DNA from: Bacillota bacterium
Lineage (GTDB): Bacteria; Bacillota; Clostridia; Acetivibrionales; DSM-1351
DNA: 24,088 nucleotides
Direction of reading: 5' to 3'
Assembly (NCBI GenBank): GCA_023441625.1
Contig: JAEZOA010000076.1
Location: 1 to 24,088, forward strand
Of the stretch, positions 1-7,035 are shown piece by piece. Every line of letters begins with the position of its first letter. Position 1 is the first letter of the stretch. The notes under the pieces were generated by a model. It saw only the letters and a list, made by a program, of their open reading frames with translations, did not search any database and was not told the origin of the DNA. The translations under genes were made by a program, and so were the position numbers.

Positions 1-1
1 T

Positions 2-835
2 GATCTTGTGGCTTTTACCATGCCTGAATATACAACAAGAAATTCAAGTACCAACTCCGGACCATGGAATCATAAAATAAAAATCGACTTAGAAAGTACG
101 CTGTTACATGAAAGCATCTATGCAGGGTATATTGATGCAGCAGTTCCAATGTATGTTGGTGAGTCTGATATAAAGCTTGTAGATGTACACAAAAGTGGAA
201 ACAGATATTTGCTTCCGTCACAGTATTATTATTCGAAAGAACAGAGCATGATAAAAGGCGGTATCAACAATGGAATAATAGAAAAACTTTCATCCTATGC
301 TGATGGCACAATAACCAAGTTTTCTTTATCCTTTAATCGACCAATAAGTGCTTTGGAAATGGATACACTTGTAAAAACATTGGGTCTATCGCCTTCAGGC
401 ATTAATAACTGTTGGGTGGCAGTGGATACAGGTGTTGATATGACAAAGGGAGAAAACATGAATAAGTTCTACAGAAATCCCATAAGTAGTGATTTGTGGG
501 GATTCCCCCTGACGTTTTTTAGTAGTAAACCCGTTTCTGAGAAGAGGCAGACAGGAAGTTATTCATGGACAAGTGGAGCTATAGAAGATGATAAAAGATG
601 CAGGCAGTCTTCTGAGAATTTTATAAAGGAAATGAAGCTTTTCGAAGAATACTCAGTATATCTTGATGATATTACACTGACTGAAGAGATTAAAAGGATA
701 AATGAATATCTGTCAAATAATGAAATTACCTTTTATGGTGCTGTTTTGGTTGCACCCACTAAAAACATTTTTAATATTAAAGATGTTGATTTTATAGGTG
801 ATGTACAAATTATAGATGTGGATTTTGACTACTAA
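2..835 (+). CDS. Sigma-factor-regulator-like protein, C-terminal part (5' end outside window)
   Basis: The frame is open from the first bases of the window, so the N-terminus (in this family a cytoplasmic segment and a transmembrane helix) lies upstream. The GTG at 8 and ATG at 20 are probably internal codons. The visible roughly 277 residues look extracytoplasmic. The middle (SLSFNRP, then NNCWVAVDTG, then GFPLTFF) and the end (EITFYGAVLVAPTKNIF) match my memory of the C-terminal domain of clostridial sigma-factor regulators (Sigma_reg_C type). In that family the membrane protein is usually encoded next to an ECF sigma factor and acts as its anti-sigma factor. A sigma gene would be expected just upstream, outside the window. 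A small membrane protein follows 25 bases downstream and is probably co-transcribed. Family assignment is by pattern recognition only. Confidence 0.65.
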   Translation, partial: DLVAFTMPEYTTRNSSTNSGPWNHKIKIDLESTLLHESIYAGYIDAAVPMYVGESDIKLVDVHKSGNRYLLPSQYYYSKEQSMIKGGINNGIIEKLSSYADGTITKFSLSFNRPISALEMDTLVKTLGLSPSGINNCWVAVDTGVDMTKGENMNKFYRNPISSDLWGFPLTFFSSKPVSEKRQTGSYSWTSGAIEDDKRCRQSSENFIKEMKLFEEYSVYLDDITLTEEIKRINEYLSNNEITFYGAVLVAPTKNIFNIKDVDFIGDVQIIDVDFDY

Positions 836-860
836 GACTAAGTTTTAAAGGAGATATAAT

Positions 861-1187
861 ATGGTAAAGAGGACTGGCTATGGATCGCTTTCTATTTTGT
901 TTTTCATTCTTGCAATACTATCGTCAATTAAAGTAGCAAGAACATTCTGCCTTGGTGATGAAATATTAAAGGCTTTTGGAATCCCAGTGTGGACTAATGG
1001 AGACCATTCGGGCTTTCACAATTCAGTTTTCATAACAATAGGTTTTCTGATAGCAGGATTGGTAATAGGAAAAGTTTTCAATAAGGATTGGGGTGCAAGG
1101 AACACCTGGAAGCTATGTGCATTTCTATTAATAGTATTTGGGTTAGCTTTTATATTGTTTATCCCAATTATAAAGAGTATACCATAG
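861..1187 (+). CDS. Small membrane protein, three predicted helices, function unknown
   Basis: A 108-residue hydrophobic protein with predicted membrane segments at about residues 8-25, 55-73 and 84-104. A polar stretch (about 28-54) lies between the first two helices. The start is well supported: AAAGGAGA lies 6 bases before the ATG. It follows the sigma-regulator-like gene by 25 bases on the same strand, so the two are probably co-transcribed, and a link to envelope-stress sensing is possible but only inferred from position. I do not recognise the family. No catalytic motif is visible. Confidence 0.7.
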   Translation: MVKRTGYGSLSILFFILAILSSIKVARTFCLGDEILKAFGIPVWTNGDHSGFHNSVFITIGFLIAGLVIGKVFNKDWGARNTWKLCAFLLIVFGLAFILFIPIIKSIP

Positions 1188-1240
1188 ATATCCTTAAATT
1201 TCTAAATTTAACAATAGTCATCTAAAACTTACAAAAAATA

Positions 1241-1269
1241 TTGACAAATAAATAAAAATTAAGTATTGT
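1241..1269 (+). promoter_or_regulatory. Sigma-A-type promoter of the 1307 gene
   Basis: TTGACA at 1241-1246 and TATTGT at 1264-1269 are separated by 17 bases. They sit about 40 bases before the ATG at 1307. The -35 is perfect and the -10 is four of six. Confidence 0.55.
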
Positions 1270-1306
1270 TTATAGGAAAAAAAGAAAAAATGGAGGATAT
1301 TTAGAC

Positions 1307-1816
1307 ATGCAATTTTTTGGATATCTTATAATCAATACATTATTTACAGTGATTACAGCCATAATGATTTATTATTTCTTGAAAATTAATTTTAAACTGG
1401 AAGTTAAGAGAAATAGTATTATACTATTCGTTCTGAGTTTTGGATTCGTTAATGGAATAGTTGCATCATTATGGACAAACCTGTTTAAGCTTTCAAATGA
1501 TATGCTGATTTTCAAGCAAATTTTACTTTTAGTTTTAAGTGTATTAATAATTAAATTTTCACTTAGGGTAAACTGGATAAAAGCTCCTTTGGCATTTGTT
1601 GTTTTAGCGCTTAGTACAGGAGTGGGTAGCGCATTAATTCCTACAATATTTCATATCACTTTAGAAGAGGCCCTTTCTAACTTATCTACATACTTGATTG
1701 TAAATATAGTAATTTATGTTATTACTATACTGGTTTTAGTAATTGTCCAATTGTTAATAAAGCTGGTTTTGATAGTAATTAAGAAAATCAATAATAAACA
1801 TACTCCAGGGTGCTAA
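1307..1816 (+). CDS. Hydrophobic membrane protein, about five helices, function unknown
   Basis: A 169-residue, very hydrophobic protein with predicted helices at about residues 4-25, 37-58, 68-86, 93-115 and 128-157, and a short basic C-terminal tail. GGAGG lies about 10 bases before the ATG. It has its own promoter at 1241-1269 and a hairpin terminator follows, so it is probably a single-gene unit. The arrangement of helices resembles the membrane sensor part of some clostridial GHKL-type histidine kinases, but no kinase domain follows in any frame. It could be a remnant of such a sensor or an independent protein. I do not recognise the family. Confidence 0.65.
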   Translation: MQFFGYLIINTLFTVITAIMIYYFLKINFKLEVKRNSIILFVLSFGFVNGIVASLWTNLFKLSNDMLIFKQILLLVLSVLIIKFSLRVNWIKAPLAFVVLALSTGVGSALIPTIFHITLEEALSNLSTYLIVNIVIYVITILVLVIVQLLIKLVLIVIKKINNKHTPGC

Positions 1817-1849
1817 GCTGCATTGAAAATAGTTTACATCTATTTAAAG

Positions 1850-1894
1850 AAATCCCAACAAACTATTAAATCTATGGTTCGTTGGGATTTGTTT
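1850..1894 (+). terminator. Hairpin terminator after the 1307 membrane gene
   Basis: Arms at 1850-1866 and 1874-1890 pair over 17 positions with one A-C mismatch and one G-T wobble, around a 7-base loop. GTTTT follows. The sequences further out (about 1831-1849 and 1892-1909) also resemble each other inverted. Confidence 0.6.
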
Positions 1895-2039
1895 TAAGTA
1901 GATAAACTTATCCATAGTTCTTTTAAAATATCACAACATAATATGTAATACGAGATTGTGGTATGCTTCGAAATAGTATAGTATTACCTAGTACGATTTT
2001 GAAACTAAAACTAATGAAAAGGGAATATTGAGAGTAGTT

Positions 2040-2771
2040 ATGGATAAACAAAGATTCATTAAAGCCTGTGAAAAAATAATGAATATCGACAGAGAAAGAT
2101 GTGGAATAGGAACTCTTGGTGAGAAGACAATGCATGCTGTTCTAAAACTATATTTTGAGCCTAATATCACTAACCACGAAGTTAAAATGGGTTCATTTGT
2201 TGCTGATATAGTTGGTGAAAACGGTATAATTGAAATTCAGACTGGCAACTTTAATAAGCTACGAAAAAAACTAGAAAGTTTTTTAGAAATAACAACCGTT
2301 ACAGTTGTTTACCCGATTCCAAGCACCAAATGGCTTGTTTGGCTTGATGTGTCAAATGGAGAAGTCACAAATAAACGCAAAAGTCCCAAAAAAGGTTTAC
2401 CATATCAAGTTTTTCTTGAACTATATAAAATCAAGACATTCCTTACACATGAAAATTTCAGATTACGTATTGTTATGCTTGATACCATAGAATACCGTAA
2501 TCTTAATGGTTGGAGTAAGGATAAAAAGAGAGGTTCATCACGATATGAACGTATTCCTGTTGACATAATTGATGAAATTTGTATTGATAATATTTGGGAT
2601 TATATAAAGCTGATACCAAGTGATTTGCCTGAAAAATTCACATCAAAAGACTTTAAAAATTTATCGGGATTAAGCCTAAAAAATGCACAGATAGCAATTA
2701 ACGTATTGAATTATATCGGTGTAATTAAATGCATTGGAAAAGAGGGCAGACAAAATTTATATGAAGTGTAG
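2040..2771 (+). CDS. Putative PD-(D/E)XK-fold protein with C-terminal helix-turn-helix
   Basis: A 243-residue protein. Residues about 25-90 show a nuclease-fold-like pattern: Glu28 in a helix, then VAD (Asp56), then IIEIQT (Glu65, Gln67), then a basic helix NKLRKKL. This spacing is that of PD-(D/E)XK enzymes, but the usual final Lys is replaced by Gln. Residues about 195-243 look like a winged helix (a FTSKDFKNLSG helix followed by a recognition helix and a short hairpin). A role in nucleic-acid binding or cleavage is inferred, not shown. Start choice: the ATG at 2040 has GAGAG 5 bases upstream. An in-frame TTG at 2028 would add four residues but is too close to GGGA at 2021-2024. It stands alone, without a methyltransferase or helicase partner next to it. 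Confidence 0.6.
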   Translation: MDKQRFIKACEKIMNIDRERCGIGTLGEKTMHAVLKLYFEPNITNHEVKMGSFVADIVGENGIIEIQTGNFNKLRKKLESFLEITTVTVVYPIPSTKWLVWLDVSNGEVTNKRKSPKKGLPYQVFLELYKIKTFLTHENFRLRIVMLDTIEYRNLNGWSKDKKRGSSRYERIPVDIIDEICIDNIWDYIKLIPSDLPEKFTSKDFKNLSGLSLKNAQIAINVLNYIGVIKCIGKEGRQNLYEV

Positions 2772-2888
2772 ATATGGACTTTGGGCATACTAGTCCCCAA
2801 ATAATTATACCATAGTAACACTTTACATAATAACTAAATAAACTGGTAATATACTGACCAAAAAAGATTTTAAATTGGAGGTTTTAGC

Positions 2889-3809
2889 ATGTTATCAGGT
2901 GCAGAATTTGTAAGACAATCACTTGAAATTCACCTTTTTTTTGCAAGGATAATGAAGGAACATTCTTTTTTCCTTGAAGTTGGTTTTACTCCAAAGGATA
3001 GTAATTATACTAATCAAGCCGATGCATTTAGACGTGAATTTGATAATCTTTTAAAAGAAGTAATATCTCTATCCAATGGAGTTGTTAGTCCAAGTGTTCT
3101 TCAATCTGGAGAAGTGATTACACAATATACATTGAGTGCTGAAATGGCATCAGCATATTTCACAGGAGTTGATATTCAGACAAAACTCACACAAGCAGAA
3201 GCAGGATTAATGGGCGGAGGCTTGATGCCAGGTAATTTAGTGCTTGAGCAAAAAGTTAATATACTAAATCAAAAGGCTATAAAACTAATTACTGCCATAA
3301 TACAGTTTAAAACGTTAATACTGTCAAATGTATTATCCTGTAAAATGTTTACAGTTAATTATCCGTTGCTAATTGATCATATTCTACGCGAAGCAAAATT
3401 CTATTTACAGATTGTACAAAGACTTCAAAATAAGGAAGAAATAAATGCTCAAATGGAAATGTATGAACAAGAAGTTTTTTGGAATAGAATTATGGCAGAG
3501 CACTCGAAATTCATTAGAGGTTTGCTTGATCCAACAGAAAATGAATTGATTATAGCAGCTAATAATTTTGGAAATGAGTTTGACCAATTAACAAACGAGG
3601 CAAAACAAGCAATGGATAAGTCCTTGCCAATTAAGAAGGTTACTGAGGATAGTTTAATGGCTACCCAGGAAATCCGTGATTTTAAAGCACAGGGTACACA
3701 GGGTATTTTAGAATGTAAGGTTAGGTCAATAATTATACCGTTATTAGGAGACCATACCTTGCGTGAAGCAAATCACTATTTACGATTGCTCAAGATGTTT
3801 AATAGGTAA
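2889..3809 (+). CDS. DUF2935 family protein, two tandem helical-bundle halves
   Basis: A 306-residue soluble protein made of two similar halves. The first has the motif RIMKEH (Glu24, His25) and later DHILREAKFYL (His164, Glu168). The second has RIMAEH (Glu204, His205) and later DHTLREANHYL (His289, Glu293). Conserved His/Glu pairs on helices are the mark of the DUF2935 family, which is thought to form ferritin/hemerythrin-like bundles that could bind two metal ions per half. The cellular role is not known to me. The start is clear: TTGGAGG ends about 7 bases before the ATG. A hairpin terminator follows at 3875, so this is probably a single-gene unit. Confidence 0.85.
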   Translation: MLSGAEFVRQSLEIHLFFARIMKEHSFFLEVGFTPKDSNYTNQADAFRREFDNLLKEVISLSNGVVSPSVLQSGEVITQYTLSAEMASAYFTGVDIQTKLTQAEAGLMGGGLMPGNLVLEQKVNILNQKAIKLITAIIQFKTLILSNVLSCKMFTVNYPLLIDHILREAKFYLQIVQRLQNKEEINAQMEMYEQEVFWNRIMAEHSKFIRGLLDPTENELIIAANNFGNEFDQLTNEAKQAMDKSLPIKKVTEDSLMATQEIRDFKAQGTQGILECKVRSIIIPLLGDHTLREANHYLRLLKMFNR

Positions 3810-3874
3810 TATTGGAGTTTGATATATTTTAGATGATTAAGAACACTTTTTTGCAAGTTTATTACAACATGTAG

Positions 3875-3924
3875 CGTAAAAGAAGAACCTTTACGAGGAA
3901 TAAAGCGAAAGGGTTCTTCTTTTA
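3875..3924. terminator. Hairpin terminator, possibly bidirectional
   Basis: An arm with TAAAAGAAGAACC (from 3877) pairs with the arm ending GGGTTCTTCTTTTA (3911-3924), about 18 base pairs with one extra base and a loop of about 15. An A-run on one side and a T-run on the other allow termination on both strands. Confidence 0.65.
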
Positions 3925-4065
3925 TGCATAAAGTCATAAAGTATATTGATTATTAGTTAAATCAAGGCTAAAATGGATAATAAAGAAAATGAGTTGTATT
4001 TTTAGCCTGTATTCTTCAAAACTATTACATACCTTTATAAGTAAATTCAAAGGAGGAAACTTTAT

Positions 4066-4677
4066 ATGCTGAGTGAACCATTCTGGGAGAAATCATATAA
4101 AGATGACAATATATCTACATTTGGAACTGAACCCAATCCAGAAGTAAATGAATTTCTTGAATTTTTCCGAAAAGACTGGAATGTGTTAGAGGCTGGATGT
4201 GGAGAAGCTAAGAATGCTATATTTTTAGCTAAGAATGGGTTTTTAAAAGTAAATGCATTTGATATTTCGGAAAATGCTATTGCTAAGGTAAAAAAGATTA
4301 TTTCTAAAAGTGAATTAAATTTAAATGCTTTTGTACAAGATTTATGTACTTATCCATGGAATGAAAAATATGATTTAATTATTTCATATGGAACACTTCA
4401 TTTTGTACAAAAAGAAGGATGGTATAAATTTCTTAAAGAAGCTAAAGAGCATACCAATGTTGGAGGGATACATATTATTCAGATTTTTACTAATGAGGTA
4501 CCAGCATCTCCTGATATAGAAGAATTTGCTGTTGGCTTGGCCAATGAGGGTGAACTAAAAGAATTTTATCAAGATTGGAAGATATTAAGTTTCAAAACAT
4601 TTGTTCTTGAAGATGAGCATCCAGGTGCTCCAAGGCATTATCATGCAATTAATAAAATTGTTGCACTGAAGTTATAA
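4066..4677 (+). CDS. Class I SAM-dependent methyltransferase, TehB-like
   Basis: A 203-residue Rossmann-fold methyltransferase. Motif I is VLEAGCGEAKNA (residues 40-51), the acidic end of strand 2 is FDIS (65-68), and the motif IV region is YDLIISYGTLHFV. The N-terminus (FWEKSYKDD, FGTEPNPEV) is typical of small TehB/UbiE-like methyltransferases that act on small molecules or on oxyanions such as tellurite. The substrate here cannot be read from sequence. AAAGGAGGAAAC is an excellent ribosome binding site before the ATG. It is flanked by a terminator upstream and about 160 non-coding bases downstream, so it is probably transcribed alone. Confidence 0.8.
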   Translation: MLSEPFWEKSYKDDNISTFGTEPNPEVNEFLEFFRKDWNVLEAGCGEAKNAIFLAKNGFLKVNAFDISENAIAKVKKIISKSELNLNAFVQDLCTYPWNEKYDLIISYGTLHFVQKEGWYKFLKEAKEHTNVGGIHIIQIFTNEVPASPDIEEFAVGLANEGELKEFYQDWKILSFKTFVLEDEHPGAPRHYHAINKIVALKL

Positions 4678-4780
4678 GAATTTATATGCTGTTACGATAG
4701 AGTTTGTTAATAAGAAAGAGGAATTGATTTCTATTGTTATCAGATAAAATTTTAATTGTCAGTATACACATAATACGGAG

Positions 4781-4809
4781 TTGAGTTGTTTCATATTTTT
4801 ATGTAAAAT
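4781..4809 (+). promoter_or_regulatory. Candidate promoter of the phospholipase-like gene
   Basis: TTGAGT at 4781-4786 and TAAAAT at 4804-4809 with a 17-base spacer, about 44 bases before the start codon at 4853. Confidence 0.4.
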
Positions 4810-4852
4810 GTAAAAGTAGTGAAAAGAAAATTAATTTTTTTTGAGGTGGAAG

Positions 4853-5425
4853 ATGCCTTCTTTAATGATACATTTATTGACAGCATATAAATATAATCCA
4901 AATGCTTCTGTGGAATTTTGGATTGGAAATATTGCTCCTGATTCTGTTTGCAGTAGAGAGGAAAAGGATAAAACCCATTTCCGAGATAGGGGGCAGAGGC
5001 TTGATGTCTTAAGAGATTTAGCGTTAAATATGGATTTAAATGATGATTTTAATAAGGGAATTTTACTGCATCTTTATTTAGACTATTACTGGGATTCTTA
5101 TCCTATGCATAATTTTATTGAGAATTACAAGGAAGGTAATTGGTTTCCAGCCTATAGGCATGAAATAGCTTTAGCTGGAATATGGCTTTTTAAGCATACC
5201 AACTGGAGCAAAACAGTATGGAACCAAATGGTAGAATGTCCTATAAAAGTATACGACAATGTTTATGGGATTGTAAAAGGAGATATCTCAGATTTTATAA
5301 TTAGAAACAGGGACTGGCATATTGAGAATGACTTTGGGCCATCTGCTGTTTTTACCCCTGACTTTGTAGAAGAATTTACTAGTCAAGTAGCTATTAATTT
5401 TAAAAAATGGTTAGAGATAGAGTAA
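4853..5425 (+). CDS. Zinc-dependent phospholipase C-like protein
   Basis: A 190-residue, mostly helical protein. It starts MPSLMIH (His7), followed by GNIAPD (Asp30), KTHF (His42) and HLYLDYYWD (His73, Asp77). This spacing of His and Asp ligands resembles the zinc-dependent phospholipase C / S1-P1 nuclease-like fold (Zn_dep_PLPC family), and many clostridial relatives are annotated only as hypothetical hydrolases. No signal peptide is present, so a cytoplasmic role is more likely than a secreted lipase. Start choice: GAGGTG at 4843-4848 is an ideal ribosome binding site for the ATG at 4853. The longer reading from TTG at 4841 would put the start inside that site. Confidence 0.65.
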   Translation: MPSLMIHLLTAYKYNPNASVEFWIGNIAPDSVCSREEKDKTHFRDRGQRLDVLRDLALNMDLNDDFNKGILLHLYLDYYWDSYPMHNFIENYKEGNWFPAYRHEIALAGIWLFKHTNWSKTVWNQMVECPIKVYDNVYGIVKGDISDFIIRNRDWHIENDFGPSAVFTPDFVEEFTSQVAINFKKWLEIE

Positions 5426-5572
5426 AATATTTCCTATGAACATGCAAGGATTAGACCAATTTTTAATTTGCTGTTAGAATGTAAATATTGTAAAAGTCAG
5501 GAAGTGCAAATACTATATTAATAGTTATATAATATTTACAAGTGCCAAGAAGCAGGCAGAATGGTGGTTTAT

Positions 5573-6232
5573 ATGAAAAGAAGAGGATTTGTTGTATTTC
5601 TATCACTATTTATATTAATAATTTTAGCAGGTTTATTTTTGATAAGTTCCAATGAAAAGTTGGAAAAACCAGACCCAGAAATTTATAAAGGTTTGGATGA
5701 TTTTAAAACAAAGAAGACTGCTCAATTATATAAAAGCGTGCTTTTAAGTGCTAATAAAAAAGCCTCGCTAGAAATAAATGAACAAGAGCTAAATGATCTA
5801 ATAGCGATAGCAATACAGAATTATGAAAAAAGTGCTGATGCTATTGAAATAAGTGGATATAGTACTAAGATAAATAAGGAAAACATAGTAATAAAGCTTG
5901 ACAGCAAACTTATCAATCTAATACCGACCCAATATGCTTTGGAAATTAAACCATCAATAGTAGACAACAGAATTAATTTTGTTGTTACAGGATTTAAGGT
6001 CGGAAAGTTACCAATAGGCTCCAGGGTTATTTTGAAACAGCTTCAAACTTCCGATAAAATTGACTATTACGTTGATATACAGCAGCAAAGCATAGTAATT
6101 GAGAACAGATACCCAAAGCAAATGATTTTTAATGATATAAAGTTAGAACAAGGCAAGCTGAGTATGGAAATTACTATGTCAGTTAAAAACTTGAAAGACG
6201 TGATGGAAATAATAGGTACGGTGTTGCCGTAA
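5573..6232 (+). CDS. YpmS-like (DUF2140) membrane-anchored protein
   Basis: A 219-residue protein with one N-terminal membrane helix (residues about 5-24, after MKRRG) and an extracytoplasmic part that looks beta-rich. The features ASLEINEQELNDLIA, then VIKLDSKLINLIPTQY, and a C-terminal segment ending in IGTVLP match the YpmS/DUF2140 pattern, a family of unknown function. Start choice: the ATG at 5573 gives the usual short basic head before the helix and has GGTGG 5 bases upstream. An in-frame ATG at 5561 (four more residues) is possible. Nothing around it indicates a partner. Confidence 0.65.
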   Translation: MKRRGFVVFLSLFILIILAGLFLISSNEKLEKPDPEIYKGLDDFKTKKTAQLYKSVLLSANKKASLEINEQELNDLIAIAIQNYEKSADAIEISGYSTKINKENIVIKLDSKLINLIPTQYALEIKPSIVDNRINFVVTGFKVGKLPIGSRVILKQLQTSDKIDYYVDIQQQSIVIENRYPKQMIFNDIKLEQGKLSMEITMSVKNLKDVMEIIGTVLP

Positions 6233-6249
6233 ACATACCAAAAACAAAC

Positions 6250-6263
6250 AGAACAAGCGTTCT
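6250..6263. promoter_or_regulatory. LexA/SOS-box-like palindrome upstream of the GNAT gene
   Basis: AGAACAAGCGTTCT contains GAAC-N4-GTTC and fits the core of the Gram-positive SOS box (GAACRNRYGTTY) at every defined position. Only the outermost C and G are replaced by A and T. It lies 54 bases before the acetyltransferase start, around the -35 zone of a possible TATAAA (-10) at 6280-6285. Confidence 0.35.
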
Positions 6264-6316
6264 GAATATATTGCCTGATTATAAATAAAAAGGTTAAGAG
6301 AGGCTTAGGGGACAAA

Positions 6317-6838
6317 ATGTTAAGACTAAGACCATATAAATCAAGTGATGCTAAATACATTATAAAATGGATTAAAGATGAAAAGTCGTTTGCAATGTGG
6401 TGTGCTGGTAATTTTCAATACCCACTAACAGAAGAGCAGCTTATCCTTTACAAAGAAAATTATGATAATGATGAAAATGGCTGGATTATGACTGCAATCG
6501 ATGAAAAAGGAACTCCTGTAGGACATTTTTTAATGAGATTGGCTGACTATGAGAAGGAAAGTATACGTTTTGGGTTTATTATAGTTGATTCAGAAATTCG
6601 TGGTAAAGGCTATGGAAAAGAGATGCTGACTTTAGCAATAAAGTATGCTTTTGAGATTTTGAAAGTATCTCGAATCACATTAGGAGTTTATGACAATAAT
6701 CCGTCAGCCCATTACTGTTATAAGAACGTTGGTTTTATTGATGAAAGATATAAGGAAAATGATTTTTCATATAAAGACGAACAATGGGGTATTTACGATA
6801 TGGCTATTGAAAAACATGGAAAAAAATATTGTTTTTAG
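6317..6838 (+). CDS. GNAT family N-acetyltransferase, RimJ/RimL-like
   Basis: A 173-residue acetyltransferase. It begins LRLRPYKSSDAKYIIKWI, typical of RimJ/RimL-type enzymes. It carries the acetyl-CoA pyrophosphate-binding loop RGKGYG (residues 95-100) and the C-terminal DNNPSAHYCYKNVGF segment (about 126-140). Such enzymes acetylate ribosomal protein N-termini or small amines, and the substrate is not predictable here. AGGGGAC lies a few bases before the ATG. A strong promoter for the next operon begins 5 bases after its stop codon, so it is transcriptionally separate from the transporter. Confidence 0.85.
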   Translation: MLRLRPYKSSDAKYIIKWIKDEKSFAMWCAGNFQYPLTEEQLILYKENYDNDENGWIMTAIDEKGTPVGHFLMRLADYEKESIRFGFIIVDSEIRGKGYGKEMLTLAIKYAFEILKVSRITLGVYDNNPSAHYCYKNVGFIDERYKENDFSYKDEQWGIYDMAIEKHGKKYCF

Positions 6839-6842
6839 CATA

Positions 6843-6872
6843 TTGACAGAAACCCGTCCTTAATGCTATATT
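6843..6872 (+). promoter_or_regulatory. Strong sigma-A promoter of the trpP-ECF operon
   Basis: A perfect TTGACA at 6843-6848, an 18-base spacer and TATATT at 6867-6872, with TG one base upstream of the -10 (extended -10). The predicted transcript start is about 6879, so the mRNA would begin AAGTAGAG. Confidence 0.75.
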
Positions 6873-6881
6873 CATTACAAG

Positions 6882-6921
6882 TAGAGATGAGAAGAGACGA
6901 GATTAGGTGAGATTAGATTAA
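6882..6921 (+). promoter_or_regulatory. Putative TRAP (MtrB) binding site: GAG/TAG triplet array
   Basis: GAG at 6884, 6889, 6894 and 6899, TAG at 6904, GAG at 6909 and TAG at 6914 are seven triplets at exactly 5-base intervals. All spacers are two bases (AT, AA, AC, AT, GT, AT). An extra TAG at 6882 overlaps the first and a degenerate TAA at 6919 continues the register. TRAP, the tryptophan-activated RNA-binding protein of bacilli, binds up to eleven (G/U)AG triplets spaced by 2-3 bases. The array begins at the predicted 5' end of a transcript whose first gene is a tryptophan transporter candidate. Confidence 0.6.
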
Positions 6922-6945
6922 AGCAAGAACTTCGGTTTGTTGCTT
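6921..6945 (+). other. UUCG-capped leader hairpin
   Basis: AAGCAAGAAC (6921-6930) pairs with GTTTGTTGCTT (6935-6945) around a TTCG loop closed by C-G, with one bulged G at 6939. C(UUCG)G is an exceptionally stable tetraloop. It directly follows the triplet array. A second 8-base-pair hairpin (6951-6958 with 6967-6974) follows. Confidence 0.6.
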
Positions 6946-6998
6946 GTTGTAGTTCAAGTTTTCTAGCTTGAATTATTAATTAAATAATATAAAACTTT

Positions 6999-7031
6999 AA
7001 ACCTCTACTTATATTTTATTTGTGGAGGTTT
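6999..7031 (+). promoter_or_regulatory. Hairpin covering the trpP ribosome binding site
   Basis: AAACCTCTAC (6999-7008) pairs with GTGGAGGTTT (7022-7031), ten pairs including one wobble, around a 13-base loop. The 3' arm is the Shine-Dalgarno sequence of trpP and is followed by TTATATG. It can act as a translation block and, with its U-rich tail, perhaps also as an attenuator. The 5' arm overlaps CTCTACTT (7003-7010), which is the exact complement of AAGTAGAG at 6879-6886. Confidence 0.65.
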
Positions 7032-7035
7032 TTAT

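Noticed and set aside
2028..2042. TTG start for the nuclease-like gene
   Set aside because: The GGGA motif is only three bases from the TTG, and the ATG at 2040 has a usable site.
2776..2801. Terminator after the nuclease-like gene
   Set aside because: Two short competing stems (GGACT/AGTCC and TTTGGG/CCCAAA) are possible, but neither is followed by a T-run.
6881..7035. T-box or classical metabolite riboswitch before trpP
   Set aside because: The conserved T-box antiterminator sequence and specifier-loop features are absent, and the leader is too short. The periodic triplets explain it better.
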